Source: Xenorhabdus beddingii (GTDB lineage Bacteria > Pseudomonadota > Gammaproteobacteria > Enterobacterales > Enterobacteriaceae). From it: a DNA stretch of 64,000 nucleotides. The notes under the pieces are model-generated. The model was not told where the DNA came from and made no database searches. It saw only the letters and a program-made list of their open reading frames with translations. The stretch lies in the NCBI RefSeq assembly GCF_002127545.1, contig NZ_MUBK01000021.1:25194-89193 (forward strand), read 5' to 3'. This document shows positions 20,434 through 30,539 of this stretch, piece after piece (within the stretch, counting starts at the first letter, position 1; each line of letters begins with the position of its first letter). The translations under genes were made by a program, and so were the position numbers.

Positions 20434-20480
20434 TGTTTTTTAAGACTGTATGTTTTTTAAGACTGTATGTTTTTTAAGAC
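20434..20480. repeat. 17-bp T-rich tandem repeat, 2.8 copies
   Basis: Units 20434-20450 and 20451-20467 are identical and a partial third (13 bases) follows. Each unit has a run of six T. It lies between the converging waaL and the glycosyltransferase ending at 20491, so it may lengthen the terminator T tracts. Confidence 0.9.
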
Positions 20481-20490
20481 AATGAGAGGG

Positions 20491-21669
20491 TCATTCAAGC
20501 AATTTTTCCACAATCACCCGGGTAATCAGCTTCGCCCGCTGATCCCAGTTAAAACGTTCCGCAACCAGTTGCCGGGAGTAATCAACTTTCGCCATCATTT
20601 CAGCCGGATGATTAAGCAACCATCGGATTTGCTCCGCAAAACTTTCTGCATTTTCGCTATCGGCAAAATTGACTGCTTTTTCATCGACAGCATCGCGAAT
20701 TGAAGGGAAATCAGAAATAACCACCGGTTTTCCCATGGACATATATTCAAAAAGTTTGAGGGGAGAGGTATAACGGCTGCCGATACTGGTTTTAGTTAGT
20801 GGCAAAACACAAATGTCATTATCAGCGATAACTTGAAAGCGGTTTTTAGGCCGGATAAAACCGAGGAAATTGACTTTATCCTTTACGCCAATCTGTTCAG
20901 CAATCTGCTGCAACCGTTCAACCTGTTCAGGCGTACCACCCGCAATGTTCAACACAACATGATCAAGATAAGACATGGCTTTCATGACGGTAGGCACCCC
21001 CTTCCAGCGATGCAAACTGCCTAAATAAAGCACCTGGGTTGGAGACTCGCTTTGGTGTTCGCGACCGGAAAGCGTCTGTTTAGTCGATTCAACCGCCAGC
21101 ATATCAACGCCATCAGGTGCCACAACAATCGGCGTTTTGACGTTATATTGTTTATAAATATCTTCACGTAATAATGAGGTCAGGACAAAAACAACCTTGG
21201 AACAATCATAAACCCGCTGTTCAATTTCCTTCAGTTTCTGGTACTTACGCTGGTTTCTGCGGCCGACCAAGTCATGGGATTCTTTGAACGATTGAGCAAA
21301 TACTTCATGGCTTTCAAAAAAATGAGGAATATCAGGATGATGACACAACAGGTAATTTGCCATTTTAATATTACGGGTAAAAACGGCATCAACCTGATTC
21401 TCTTTGAGCCAACGAGAGACCTGAATATAAAACAATTTCTGTGTGTTGAGAGGGAAATACCATTTTCTACGTATATTGTGCAAAGCGATTAGCTCTACCC
21501 CTGACGGTAATGATCTCCCCAGGATCTCCTCAACATGGTTTTGGCCTTTTGGCGTAATCAGGCAAACATTATGGCCCTGACGGGCAAAAGCATCTACATT
21601 CTGCAAAATTTGCAGGGATGCAACCCGATAATCAGGAACAGGGTAAGGATCAATATACGCGATTTTCAT
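20491..21669 (-). CDS. Glycosyltransferase family 4
   Basis: 392 residues. GT-B fold with a glycosyl-transferase group 1 C-terminal domain: VLYLGSLHRWKGVPTVMKAM, VNFLGFIRPKNR and SPLKLFEYMSMGKPVVISD (EX7E-like block). No signal peptide, so cytoplasmic or peripheral at the inner membrane. Its start overlaps the preceding glycosyltransferase (ending at 21650) by 20 bases, so both belong to one minus-strand operon starting near 23854. Sugar and acceptor are unknown. Confidence 0.85.
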   Translation of the reverse strand: MKIAYIDPYPVPDYRVASLQILQNVDAFARQGHNVCLITPKGQNHVEEILGRSLPSGVELIALHNIRRKWYFPLNTQKLFYIQVSRWLKENQVDAVFTRNIKMANYLLCHHPDIPHFFESHEVFAQSFKESHDLVGRRNQRKYQKLKEIEQRVYDCSKVVFVLTSLLREDIYKQYNVKTPIVVAPDGVDMLAVESTKQTLSGREHQSESPTQVLYLGSLHRWKGVPTVMKAMSYLDHVVLNIAGGTPEQVERLQQIAEQIGVKDKVNFLGFIRPKNRFQVIADNDICVLPLTKTSIGSRYTSPLKLFEYMSMGKPVVISDFPSIRDAVDEKAVNFADSENAESFAEQIRWLLNHPAEMMAKVDYSRQLVAERFNWDQRAKLITRVIVEKLLE

Positions 21670-22771
21670 TATTTTTGATGGCGTTTAATAAGCGACTTGC
21701 TGAATGTTCCCAAGTATACATCGTTTCAATCCTCTGACGGGCATATTTCCCCATCTCTTGTCCTCTGTCCGGTAAAGACAAAAGATGCTCAACGGCATCG
21801 GCAATCGCCGAAGCATCGCCAGGAGTTACCAGAATACCAGCACGGTTTTCATTGCCAACCACCTCTGGTATTCCACCAATATAACTGGCAATCACAGGAC
21901 GCCCACATGCCATCGCTTCGGCAATCGTAATACCAAATGCTTCATCGCCAATACTGGGAAAGAGGCCGGCATTTCCCGCCGCGTAAAATTCAGGCAATTG
22001 ATCATGACCAACAGGCGGATGAAAAATAACAGACTCTTCCAATTGCAAGGCAGAAACCCGTTTTTTGAGCAATGTTAAATCTTCACCTGCACCGATAATC
22101 AATAACGTGACATCCTTATTCCGCAGCAAAGCCATGGCATCAATGGCCACTTTCATCCCTTTCCAGCCCACCAACCGGCCAGCAAACGTTAACAAGAACG
22201 TCTCTTCACGGAGACCTAATCGCGTTCGGACACCAGAAGCAGCAGGTTTGAATTTATCGATATCCACGCCATTATAGATAACGCGCGGAAATTGCTTAAA
22301 ATGATGCTGAATTTGCCAGGCATTAAAATGGCTGCATGCAACCCATGCAGATATTTTCTTACCTAATACCCGATCCCCTCTAAAAAAACTGGTTCCACCG
22401 CTCATATAACAAAATTGAGTGCGGGATGTTTCAGCCAGCATTCTCGGCCAGAAAAAATCAAACGGTTTTGTCAGAATCACCCAATCAAAATTTTCGGCAA
22501 TAACCGTTTCGCGGGCATGGCGGGCAAAAGAGTAACGTTCAACAATACGTTGAAAACGACGCCCGATGTTAAGCACTCGTTCTCTGGGAATAAACGGGAA
22601 AGTGTGAATATGGATATTTCGTCCACCTAATGCGGGCCGAACATCGCCCATTCCACCGAAAATATGGATTTCATGCCCCGCATCAGTCAAAGCCTTAGCC
22701 AGCTCCCAAACTGCGGTTTGAATGCCGCCATAAGACATGGTAACGGTAACATCGATAAATCCTATTTTCAT
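21650..22771 (-). CDS. Glycosyltransferase family 4
   Basis: 373 residues. GT4 features: MSYGGIQTAVWELAKAL at the N-terminus, LTFAGRLVGWKGMKVAIDAM in the middle, and EAFGITIAEAMACGRPVIAS (EX7E) near the end, followed by GNENRAGILV. It lies between a GT9 enzyme (18 bases upstream) and another GT4 enzyme (overlapping), which implies cotranscription in an outer-core or O-unit assembly operon. Confidence 0.86.
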   Translation of the reverse strand: MKIGFIDVTVTMSYGGIQTAVWELAKALTDAGHEIHIFGGMGDVRPALGGRNIHIHTFPFIPRERVLNIGRRFQRIVERYSFARHARETVIAENFDWVILTKPFDFFWPRMLAETSRTQFCYMSGGTSFFRGDRVLGKKISAWVACSHFNAWQIQHHFKQFPRVIYNGVDIDKFKPAASGVRTRLGLREETFLLTFAGRLVGWKGMKVAIDAMALLRNKDVTLLIIGAGEDLTLLKKRVSALQLEESVIFHPPVGHDQLPEFYAAGNAGLFPSIGDEAFGITIAEAMACGRPVIASYIGGIPEVVGNENRAGILVTPGDASAIADAVEHLLSLPDRGQEMGKYARQRIETMYTWEHSASRLLNAIKNNENRVY

Positions 22772-22789
22772 TTTTATTCATTATCCTTT

Positions 22790-22875
22790 TTACTTATTTT
22801 CCAATGAATGATTTTCCAACGAATTGCTTTCCAACGATTTATTTTCTAACGGTTTATTTTCTAACGAATAGTTTT
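22790..22875 (-). repeat. 15-bp in-frame tandem repeat encoding S-L-E-N-x units
   Basis: About six imperfect 15-base units at the 3' end of the GT9 gene, each coding for a variant of SLENx. The last unit is followed directly by the stop codon. The period keeps the frame. Confidence 0.9.
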
Positions 22876-23854
22876 CCAGTAGGTTATGAACAGCATGCCA
22901 GACTTGATCCACCGATATTGCCGACATCGTATCTTCCCGGGTTGCCTGACTATAATCTATCGGGTGTTCAATGACCGCCAGTTTTGGGTGTTGCTGTGGG
23001 GCGAGAAAACGGCCCGGATGAAAACTGTGATACAGAGCCACCATCGGTATCCCCAATGCCCCAGCCAGATGCGTTGTTCCTGTATCAACACCAACATATA
23101 AATTAAGTTGATTCATGATTGCCGCGTTTTGCCGCATTGTGGTTGTGCCTGCCAACGATGAACATCGGTTTGTTCCCAATTGCTCGGCAAGCATTAACGC
23201 ACTCTTTTCACTCTCTTGACTACCCAATAGCAAAATATGCGCATGCGGATAATCACGATAAATACGTTGGGCCAATGCGTAAAAGTGTTCTACAGGCCAG
23301 TCGCGATAGGCTTTTGCTGGAAAACTCTGTAACTGGAAACCAATTTTCAGCCGCTGCTCTAATCCCTGCCGACGAAGAAAGTCACTGGCATACTCTTCTT
23401 CACTTGGACTCACACAATAGTGCAATCGCCAATCACTGACACTAACCCCAAGTGCATTAATCAATAAAGCTCTTTCCTGTTGCGCCGGCATCAGTTCCCG
23501 GGGCTTCGCGACAGTATACTCATTTGATTTTGCGTCAGAAACATCCGAAAAATAAACCGTTAAATTCGCTTTCCGTTTAGCATATCGTAACAGCGGTTCA
23601 TCATTACCATATACCAAGGCCAGATCGTACTTCTGACGAGAAAGCCATCCACTCCACCTGGCCTTTCCTTTCGAAAAAGCCTTTAATTCATTAACTTCCG
23701 CAATATTTTCAAGAATTTCTTTTGTTTTTTTATGCGCAAAGATATCAATATTTGCTTCCGGCCACTTTGTTTTCAAGGCACGAATAACGGGTGTCACCAG
23801 TAAGGTATCACCAAAACGAGCAATATTTATGACTAAAATATTTTGGGGTTGCAT
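22790..23854 (-). CDS. Heptosyltransferase-like GT9 enzyme with a repeat C-terminal tail
   Basis: 354 residues. The GT9 core is complete: NILVINIARFGDTLLVTPV, IGFQLQSFPAKAYRDWP and GVDTGTTHLAGALGIP with VALYHSFHPGRF. It probably adds a heptose or another sugar to the core. After the normal end of the domain (about residue 325) the protein carries an acidic/asparagine tail made of six five-residue repeats of the pattern S-L-E-N-x, encoded by a 15-bp tandem repeat. Such a tail is not part of the family and looks like a recent repeat expansion at the 3' end. Confidence 0.85.
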   Translation of the reverse strand: MQPQNILVINIARFGDTLLVTPVIRALKTKWPEANIDIFAHKKTKEILENIAEVNELKAFSKGKARWSGWLSRQKYDLALVYGNDEPLLRYAKRKANLTVYFSDVSDAKSNEYTVAKPRELMPAQQERALLINALGVSVSDWRLHYCVSPSEEEYASDFLRRQGLEQRLKIGFQLQSFPAKAYRDWPVEHFYALAQRIYRDYPHAHILLLGSQESEKSALMLAEQLGTNRCSSLAGTTTMRQNAAIMNQLNLYVGVDTGTTHLAGALGIPMVALYHSFHPGRFLAPQQHPKLAVIEHPIDYSQATREDTMSAISVDQVWHAVHNLLENYSLENKPLENKSLESNSLENHSLENK

Positions 23855-24041
23855 AATAATGAATATTAAATTGTCAATTCAAAAATTGGCCTTGGAGTAC
23901 TATACAGTAAAGTGATTAAATGTTCTATTTAACGATAAATAAACGTGATGATTATATGAAATCAATTTAAATATATTTCATATGGTTACAAAAAAATATT
24001 AATTACTCAGACAATGCTCAGTCATAAATATAAACCCAGCC

Positions 24042-25160
24042 TCATCGCTTGCTATTCATACTATGATAAAAAATAGACTCCATTTTATCTAACATATTAT
24101 CCATGCCAAATAAATGAGTAGCCCGTTTTAATGACGCGTTTCCCATTTGTAAACTCAGCGCTTTATCGCTCATTAACAAATGCAGTTTTTCTGTCAACTG
24201 TTCAACATTTCTGGGTTCGATAATATATCCTGTCTCACTATCAAGCACGGCCTCTGCAATTGCTCCCACCGACGTAGATACGACAGGCAATCCACAGGCC
24301 ATCGCCTGCATGATGCCTTGGGGTACGCCTTCATTGCCGAACGAAGGCAAAGCAAATATGTCCATTGCATTCAGGCAGTCAGGGACATCCTGACGATTAC
24401 CAAGAAAAATAACACTTTCTGTCAGCCCTTCCTGCTGAACCCGTGGCTCTAAATTTTTTCTCTGTGGGCCATCTCCCACAAACAGCAACTGCCAGTCAGG
24501 ATGGCGTTGGTGAAGAATTTTCCAACTATCCAGTAAATAACGATGGCCTTTCCAGGTTCTCATCGTGGCCACAATACCCAGCGTGGGCTTATCCTTGATG
24601 CCTAGACGCTGACGGCTTTGCTGCTTGTTTGCCGGATAAAAGCGCGACAAGTCTATTCCGGTCGGCACAGAAGTCATATGAGAAAGCGGGTAAGCATTAT
24701 GAGTATGCAGATATTGACGCAATTTTTCTCCGGTGGTCACAATATGCTGACAGGCATTCAAATACAGCCAACGAGTCGCTACAGACGTTGAAACCTGGGT
24801 TGAGACATGACGGGTTCGGACGATTGCAGGCGTCTCTTTTAATGTCGCACAGGCCGCCGCAACCAACCAAGAATCCGTGGAACTATGCGTGTTGATGACA
24901 TCAAATTGGCGGCCTTCTGTTTTTAGCCAGTGACGCATTGCCCGTAAGCAGGGAAGACGTTTTTTTTCAATCGGGAGAGCAACGACAGGCACGCCATAAT
25001 GGTGAGCTTCACGGTAAAGGGTTGACATTGGGCAACAAACAATAACGACATGGTGACCACGTTGTATCATGCCCTGAGATTCCGTCAGGATACGAATCTC
25101 CTGCCCTCCCCAACCACACGATGATTCTGTGTGTAAGATATTTAAGGTCTTTTTAGCCAT
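24042..25160 (-). CDS. Glycosyltransferase family 4
   Basis: 372 residues. GT4 fold: LHTESSCGWGGQEIRILTE at the N-terminus, LGIVATMRTWKGHRYLLDSW in the middle and NEGVPQGIMQAMACGLPVVST (EX7E) near the end, then DSETGYIIEP. It is on the same strand as the GT9 operon but separated from it by 187 AT-rich bases, so it may have its own transcript ending in that gap. It is the last gene of the accessory core block before rpmGB. Confidence 0.86.
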   Translation of the reverse strand: MAKKTLNILHTESSCGWGGQEIRILTESQGMIQRGHHVVIVCCPMSTLYREAHHYGVPVVALPIEKKRLPCLRAMRHWLKTEGRQFDVINTHSSTDSWLVAAACATLKETPAIVRTRHVSTQVSTSVATRWLYLNACQHIVTTGEKLRQYLHTHNAYPLSHMTSVPTGIDLSRFYPANKQQSRQRLGIKDKPTLGIVATMRTWKGHRYLLDSWKILHQRHPDWQLLFVGDGPQRKNLEPRVQQEGLTESVIFLGNRQDVPDCLNAMDIFALPSFGNEGVPQGIMQAMACGLPVVSTSVGAIAEAVLDSETGYIIEPRNVEQLTEKLHLLMSDKALSLQMGNASLKRATHLFGMDNMLDKMESIFYHSMNSKR

Positions 25161-25202
25161 TTTAGAGTCACGCCTGACGGTTAAGAATTAAAAACGCGTT
25201 AG

Positions 25203-25270
25203 TATACACCCAAAATAATTCGAGTTGCATCGCGGCGGCAAGAGAGCGCATCCACGCACAACCTGATTCC
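25203..25270. repeat. Possible fragment of a dispersed Xenorhabdus/Photorhabdus-type repeat
   Basis: The stretch begins with a TATACACCCAAAATAATTCG-like motif followed by a GAGTTGC and GCGGCGGCAAG phrase. From memory this phrase recurs as an interspersed element in these genera. Only one half of the expected palindrome is present. Confidence 0.4.
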
Positions 25271-25307
25271 CCTCAGATTATTAGGGGCATTGTTAACCGA
25301 CAGACAT

Positions 25308-25338
25308 AAAAAAACCCAGCATAATGCTGGGTTTTTTT
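25308..25338. terminator. Bidirectional Rho-independent terminator after rpmG
   Basis: ACCCAGCAT pairs with ATGCTGGGT, flanked by seven A on one side and seven T on the other (25308-25338). It terminates rpmBG on the minus strand and could act in both directions. Confidence 0.9.
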
Positions 25339-25350
25339 AATCCGCTAAAA

Positions 25351-25521
<171 letters not shown>

Positions 25522-25529
25522 TCAGCTCC

Positions 25530-25787
<258 letters not shown>

Positions 25788-26044
25788 TCAGCTCGAGCTT
25801 TATATCGGGTATGACCGCCTCGTCAGGCTTAGGAGCCCATCTCAGCACATTTTCGTTACTGAAAAAACCTCTTCACTGAAAAGGACGTACTGAAAAGATT
25901 CACATTCCCCCAGTAAAAAAACTTACTGAGATAGGCTCTTCTCGTCAAACCCAAGATCCTCAAAGGTGGCGTAGTATACGCCCTCCTTCGCTGATGCTCA
26001 AGTCCCGAACAACTAAGATCTGATCGTAGAAGGAAAAAACGGTA

Positions 26045-26779
26045 TTAAATCCAACCTTTTTCCATAAATGAGACACAAGATTGTCTGCCAATGACGATAT
26101 GATCCAAAACGTTAACGCCAACCAAGTTACAAGCCTCAATAATTTTTTCTGTCACCAATTTATCCGCCAGACTAGGCTCCGGGTTACCGGAAGGGTGATT
26201 GTGGGCAAGAATGATTGATGCAGCATTAACTTTAACCGCCTGTTTTACAATTTCACGCGGATGAACTTCAACTTTGTTTATCGTTCCCTTAAACATTTCA
26301 TCATGGCAGATCACTTTATTTTGGTTGGTTAAAAACAGCACCACAAAGACTTCCCGATCCTGCCAAGACAATAAATCCTGTAAATAACTCTGAGTCATGG
26401 TAGGGCTGCTCATAATGTCTTCATGGATAAACTGACTGGAGAAGAAACGTTTTGCCAGTTCAGATATCGCCTGCAATTGGACATATTTGCACATCCCCAT
26501 GCCCTTATGTGAACAAAAGTCGGCATAATCCGCAGATAACAGGTGGTAAAGCGAACCAAACGATTTCAGAAGATAATCCGCCATCTGAACAACAGGAACA
26601 CCTCGGGTTCCCGTACGCAAAAAGATAGCCAACAGCTCAACATCCGTTAGAGAAACCGCACCATAAGCCAGCAATTTTTCCCGGGGAGCAAGATTTGCAT
26701 GCAAATCATCACTGCTCTCCATCACCGTGATATCCATATACTCCCCCTCAATATCCTTGCCCTCTATAACCCTATCCAT
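26045..26779 (-). CDS. radC: RadC family (JAB1/MPN-domain) protein
   Basis: 244 residues; the conserved part starts at about residue 31 (PREKLLAYGAVSLTDVELLAIFLRTG), so a downstream start such as the ATG at 26737 is possible. An N-terminal helix-hairpin-helix-like region precedes the JAB metal-binding domain with HPREIVKQA, the JAMM motif (LAHNHPSGNPEPSLAD) and DHIVIG. Despite its name the enzyme's role in repair is doubtful; a metalloenzyme function is inferred from the motif. It keeps its usual place between rpmB and the divergent coaBC. Confidence 0.93.
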   Translation of the reverse strand: MDRVIEGKDIEGEYMDITVMESSDDLHANLAPREKLLAYGAVSLTDVELLAIFLRTGTRGVPVVQMADYLLKSFGSLYHLLSADYADFCSHKGMGMCKYVQLQAISELAKRFFSSQFIHEDIMSSPTMTQSYLQDLLSWQDREVFVVLFLTNQNKVICHDEMFKGTINKVEVHPREIVKQAVKVNAASIILAHNHPSGNPEPSLADKLVTEKIIEACNLVGVNVLDHIVIGRQSCVSFMEKGWI

Positions 26780-26823
26780 GAACTATCATCCAGAGCGATA
26801 GAATCCATCAATTCAGTATTCGT

Positions 26824-26851
26824 GCATTTACCTTTACGCATTTACCTTTAC
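26824..26851. repeat. 14-bp tandem duplication upstream of radC
   Basis: Two identical adjacent 14-base units (26824-26837 and 26838-26851) in the radC/coaBC divergent spacer. Confidence 0.9.
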
Positions 26852-27037
26852 AGACTTACCATCCCCTCGCGTACTCACTATCCCATGATAAAAAAAGATC
26901 GCCAGTCCCATTTTTCCGGCTTGCGCAACGCTTCGCAAATTTGCCATTTTTGAGTATCTAAATAAGTTCGGTTCTCAACGCCCTATTTTCTTATGGTAGA
27001 ATCTTAGGGAATTGCAACTTACATCTGGGCAATCAAA

Positions 27038-28282
27038 ATGACAGGATTTTCCGGCGAACAACTTTCTGGTAATCAGCTTTCTGGTAAGCAAATCGTTCTC
27101 GGCATCAGCGGAGGGATCGCCGCTTATAAAACTGCCGAACTGGTGCGTCGTTTACGTGATCGCGGGGCTCAGGTGCGCGTCGCCATGACCCCCGCAGCAA
27201 AAGCCTTTATTACTCCGCTCACATTACAAGCGGTTTCAGGTTATCCCGTCTCCGATGATCTTCTAGACCCGGCAGCCGAAGCCGCGATGGGGCATATTGA
27301 GCTGGCAAAGTGGGCTGATTTAATCATTCTCGCTCCAGCCACAGCGGATTTGCTGGCTCGCCTGGCCGCAGGTATGGCCAATGATTTAGTGACTACTCTC
27401 TGTTTGGCCTCTTCTGCCCCCATTGCTGTCGTTCCCGCAATGAATCAGCAAATGTACCGTGCACAGGCAACCCAGCATAATCTGAAAGTGCTTGAAGAGC
27501 GTAACGCATTGATTTGGGGACCGGATGAAGGCAGTCAGGCCTGCGGAGATATTGGTCCGGGAAGAATGTTGGAACCCATGGCGATAGTCGGGCTGGCAAC
27601 GCAACATTTGAACACCAGGCAGGACTTTTCCGGCTTGCGTATAACAATTACCGCTGGGCCAACCCGTGAAGCCTTAGATCCTGTCCGTTTCATCAGCAAC
27701 CACAGCTCAGGGAAAATGGGATTTTCCATTGCACAAGCAGCGGCTGAACGTGGCGCAGAGGTCACATTGGTTACCGGTCCCGTTAATTTACCAACACCCT
27801 CTGGGGTTAAACGCATTGATGTCACCAGTGCGCTGGAGATGCATGGACAAGTCCAGGTCACGGCAGCCTCACAGCATATTTTCATTGGCTGTGCAGCCGT
27901 GTCTGACTACCGTTTCAAACAAATCGCGACAGAAAAAATTAAAAAACAGGGTGATGAAGTCACGTTTACACTCGTCAAAAATCCTGACATTGTAGCGAGC
28001 GTTGCCGCAATGGAAAAAGATCGTCCATTCGTCGTTGGGTTTGCAGCCGAAACCCAGAATGTGGAAGAATACGCCCGCGGAAAACTCAAGCAAAAATGTC
28101 TGGACTTGATTTGCGCGAACGATGTATCCCTGGCCGGACACGGCTTCAACAGTGATACGAATGCATTACATCTATTCTGGCACGATGGTAGCGTTCATTT
28201 ACCCCACAGTGGTAAATTACAACTCAGCCACCGCTTATTAGACGAGATATTCAAACGCTATGATGAAAAAAATCGACGTTAA
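27038..28282 (+). CDS. coaBC: Bifunctional phosphopantothenoylcysteine decarboxylase/phosphopantothenate-cysteine ligase
   Basis: 414 residues. The N-terminal flavoprotein decarboxylase (CoaC) shows [47 protein letters not shown] and the [10 protein letters not shown] catalytic cysteine loop. The C-terminal ligase (CoaB) shows [30 protein letters not shown] motifs and VGFAAET. The extreme N-terminus is extended by a repeated SGxQL-type pentapeptide coded by a 15-bp repeat. Its end overlaps dut by 23 bases. Confidence 0.97.
   Translation: MTGFSGEQLSGNQLSGKQIVLGISGGIAAYKTAELVRRLRDRGAQVRVAMTPAAKAFITPLTLQAVSGYPVSDDLLDPAAEAAMGHIELAKWADLIILAPATADLLARLAAGMANDLVTTLCLASSAPIAVVPAMNQQMYRAQATQHNLKVLEERNALIWGPDEGSQACGDIGPGRMLEPMAIVGLATQHLNTRQDFSGLRITITAGPTREALDPVRFISNHSSGKMGFSIAQAAAERGAEVTLVTGPVNLPTPSGVKRIDVTSALEMHGQVQVTAASQHIFIGCAAVSDYRFKQIATEKIKKQGDEVTFTLVKNPDIVASVAAMEKDRPFVVGFAAETQNVEEYARGKLKQKCLDLICANDVSLAGHGFNSDTNALHLFWHDGSVHLPHSGKLQLSHRLLDEIFKRYDEKNRR
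27047..27091 (+). repeat. 15-bp tandem repeat in the 5' end of coaBC
   Basis: Three 15-base units (27047-27061, 27062-27076, 27077-27091) encoding the F/L-S-G-x-Q pattern before the flavoprotein domain. Units 2 and 3 are nearly identical; unit 1 is diverged. Confidence 0.75.
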
Positions 28283-28718
28283 AATCCTTGATCCCCGCAT
28301 CGGGCAAGATTTTCCTTTACCGACTTATGCTACGCCTGGCTCTGCGGGTTTAGATTTACGTGCTTGTCTGGATAATGCAGTGGAGCTGGCTCCCGGCCAG
28401 ACTGAACTTCTGCCAACCGGAATCGCCATCCATATCGCGGATGAGCAATTAGCTGCGGTCATTCTTCCTCGTTCTGGCTTAGGCCATAAACACGGCGTTG
28501 TTCTGGGTAATTTGGTCGGTCTTATTGACTCCGATTATCAGGGGCAATTGATGATTTCAGTTTGGAACCGAGGCGATCAAACATTCACCATCAAACCGGG
28601 TGAAAGGATTGCCCAAATGGTTTTTGTGCCCGTTGTACAGGCTGAATTTAATTTGGTTGAAGACTTTGAAACCAGTGAACGCGGTATGGGTGGCTTTGGT
28701 CATTCCGGTCGTCAATAA
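28260..28718 (+). CDS. dut: dUTP diphosphatase
   Basis: 152 residues, the normal trimeric dUTPase. It hydrolyses dUTP to dUMP and pyrophosphate, keeping uracil out of DNA and feeding dTMP synthesis. All five motifs are visible: [38 protein letters not shown] and the C-terminal [10 protein letters not shown] arm. An alternative start is the next codon (28263). It overlaps coaBC and is probably coupled to it. Confidence 0.98.
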   Translation: MMKKIDVKILDPRIGQDFPLPTYATPGSAGLDLRACLDNAVELAPGQTELLPTGIAIHIADEQLAAVILPRSGLGHKHGVVLGNLVGLIDSDYQGQLMISVWNRGDQTFTIKPGERIAQMVFVPVVQAEFNLVEDFETSERGMGGFGHSGRQ

Positions 28719-28770
28719 CGTTCCATAAAACCTGATACCGTCAACCGATTTTCATATTTTTTGCCCGCAA

Positions 28771-28812
28771 TATTTTTGTTTGAAACAGTTTTATTTTTGT
28801 CTGAAACAGTTT
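28771..28812. repeat. 21-bp tandem duplication between dut and slmA
   Basis: Two adjacent 21-base units (28771-28791, 28792-28812) differing at one base, in the noncoding spacer upstream of slmA. Confidence 0.92.
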
Positions 28813-28897
28813 TCAACAATAACCGCTTTCAACAAAAATATTGTGGCGAGAAAGGGCTGGATTTGTTTTTGCTGTTTTAGCAGGGGTCTTATCAGAC

Positions 28898-29497
28898 ATG
28901 GCAGAAAAAGAACGTACAAAAAAGAAAAACAGACGTGAGGAAATCTTGCAGGCACTGGCGCATATGCTGGAATCCAGTGATGGCAGCCAGCGCATTACGA
29001 CGGCAAAACTTGCCGCAAACGTTGGCGTTTCTGAAGCAGCACTTTACCGTCATTTTCCAAGCAAAACCCGGATGTTTGACAGCCTGATTGAGTTTATTGA
29101 AGACTCCTTAATTTCACGCATCAACCTGATCCTGCAAGATGAAAAAGACACCATCACTCGCATTAGGTTAATCCTCATCCTGCTTCTGGGCTTTGCGGAA
29201 AAAAACCCAGGGCTAACCCGCATTATGACCGGTCATGCCCTGATGTTCGAGCAAGACAGGCTGCAAAGTCGCATCAACCAGCTATTTGAACGAATCGAAG
29301 CACAGCTTCGTCAGATCCTGAAAGAGAAAAAAATCCGCGATGGCCAGGGATTCAAGTACGATGAAACCATATTGGCATCGCAATTGCTGGCGTTTTGTGA
29401 AGGGACGCTCTCCCGTTTTGTTCGCTCTGAATTTCGCTATCGTCCCACAACGGAGTTTGAAATACGCTGGCCATTGATATTGACCCAACTTCAATAA
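28898..29497 (+). CDS. slmA: Nucleoid occlusion factor SlmA
   Basis: 199 residues from the ATG at 28898 ([20 protein letters not shown]), which matches the family start; the upstream GTG-type frame is not conserved. TetR-type helix-turn-helix ([20 protein letters not shown]) then a helical dimerisation/FtsZ-binding domain. SlmA binds specific chromosomal sites and blocks Z-ring assembly over the nucleoid. It keeps its usual place between dut and pyrE. Confidence 0.97.
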   Translation: MAEKERTKKKNRREEILQALAHMLESSDGSQRITTAKLAANVGVSEAALYRHFPSKTRMFDSLIEFIEDSLISRINLILQDEKDTITRIRLILILLLGFAEKNPGLTRIMTGHALMFEQDRLQSRINQLFERIEAQLRQILKEKKIRDGQGFKYDETILASQLLAFCEGTLSRFVRSEFRYRPTTEFEIRWPLILTQLQ

Positions 29498-29797
29498 ATT
29501 GTCACCGCACTTAATATTGTCCCTATTCATACAGGAAATGATGATAACGCGCGGTTTTTGTATTGAGTTGTGTTAACATGCTTCAACTCATTGAGTTCAC
29601 TGTGAAGTGACTCAATAATGGCATTGCAATCAGTACCACATTCAGCAGCATCACCGAGTATGCAGGACGATGTATGCAGAACGGATATGCAAGATGCCAT
29701 TTCTACTACTCACCCCGCCCACCCTTGGGCGAGGGATTTTTTTCACTCAGTCTGACCCTCAATCTTACAATGACTTACCGCCGATGTTTGCCGGCCG
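29498..29797. other. slmA/pyrE convergent spacer with palindromes
   Basis: No gene seen. Around 29562-29622 there are two adjacent inverted repeats (TGAGTTG/CAACTCA and ATTGAGT/ACTCAAT). A terminator hairpin follows at 29716-29743. The palindromes may form cruciform or mRNA 3' structures. Confidence 0.5.
29716..29743 (+). terminator. Rho-independent terminator after slmA
   Basis: CGCCCA (29716-29721) pairs with TGGGCG (29726-29731), extended outward by C/G pairs with a bulged A, then ATTTTTTT. Confidence 0.7.
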
Positions 29798-30439
29798 TCA
29801 AATACCGTATTCTCCGCGATAGGCTTCCACCGCTTCCAGATGGAGTTGCATCTCTGGATTTTCACGCAAATAGTTCACCAAATCATTCAAGGTAATGATG
29901 GAGAAAACGTGGCAACGATAGTCACGCTCCACTTCCTGAATGGCTGAAAGCGTCTCACGCCCGCGTTCCTGACGATCCAGACACAAAATCACACCAGACA
30001 GCGTGGCTCCGTGCTGTTTAATGATTTCCATTGACTCACGGATCGCCGTACCTGCCGTAATCACATCATCCACAACCACAACATCGCCTTGCAGCGGGCT
30101 GCCAACCAGCGATCCGCCTTCGCCATGATCTTTGGCTTCCTTACGGTTAAAGCAGTAAGGCATATCGATATCATGATGTTCTGCCAATGCCACTGCGGTG
30201 GTCGTCGCAATCGGGATACCTTTATAAGCCGGCCCGAACAACAAATCACACTTAATGCCACTGTCCAGCAGCGCTGCCGCATAAAAACGACCAATCAGTG
30301 CCAAATCACGTCCGGTATTAAACAAACCCGCATTAAAAAAATAAGGGCTTTTGCGACCTGATTTCAGCGTAAATTCGCCAAATTTCAGCACTTGTTTTTT
30401 CAGTGCCAGCTCAATAAATTCGCGCTGATAGGCTTTCAT
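29798..30439 (-). CDS. pyrE: Orotate phosphoribosyltransferase
   Basis: 213 residues from ATG 30439 ([20 protein letters not shown]), which follows AGGAGA and is the standard start. It forms OMP from orotate and PRPP in UMP synthesis. The PRPP-binding motif ([16 protein letters not shown]) and the flexible catalytic loop ([11 protein letters not shown]) are intact. It is the distal gene of rph-pyrE, preceded by an attenuator. Confidence 0.98.
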   Translation of the reverse strand: MKAYQREFIELALKKQVLKFGEFTLKSGRKSPYFFNAGLFNTGRDLALIGRFYAAALLDSGIKCDLLFGPAYKGIPIATTTAVALAEHHDIDMPYCFNRKEAKDHGEGGSLVGSPLQGDVVVVDDVITAGTAIRESMEIIKQHGATLSGVILCLDRQERGRETLSAIQEVERDYRCHVFSIITLNDLVNYLRENPEMQLHLEAVEAYRGEYGI

Positions 30440-30498
30440 TGGGGTTTCTCCTCTTCGATTTCTTACTATATTGCAAGCATAAATAAAGATTGCACGCA

Positions 30499-30524
30499 TA
30501 AAAAAGGCGACTCTTCAGCCGCCT
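30499..30524 (-). promoter_or_regulatory. pyrE transcription attenuator (intrinsic terminator in the rph-pyrE spacer)
   Basis: Read on the minus strand, AGGCGGCT (30524-30517) pairs with AGTCGCCT (30512-30505) around a GAAG loop, with one G-U pair, and is followed by a run of T. It lies 16 bases after the rph stop and 60 bases before pyrE. In E. coli the same arrangement couples pyrE transcription to UTP-dependent RNA polymerase pausing and translation of rph; the AT-rich segment just before the hairpin fits that model. Confidence 0.85.
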
Positions 30525-30539
30525 GATTAATTTATTCTT

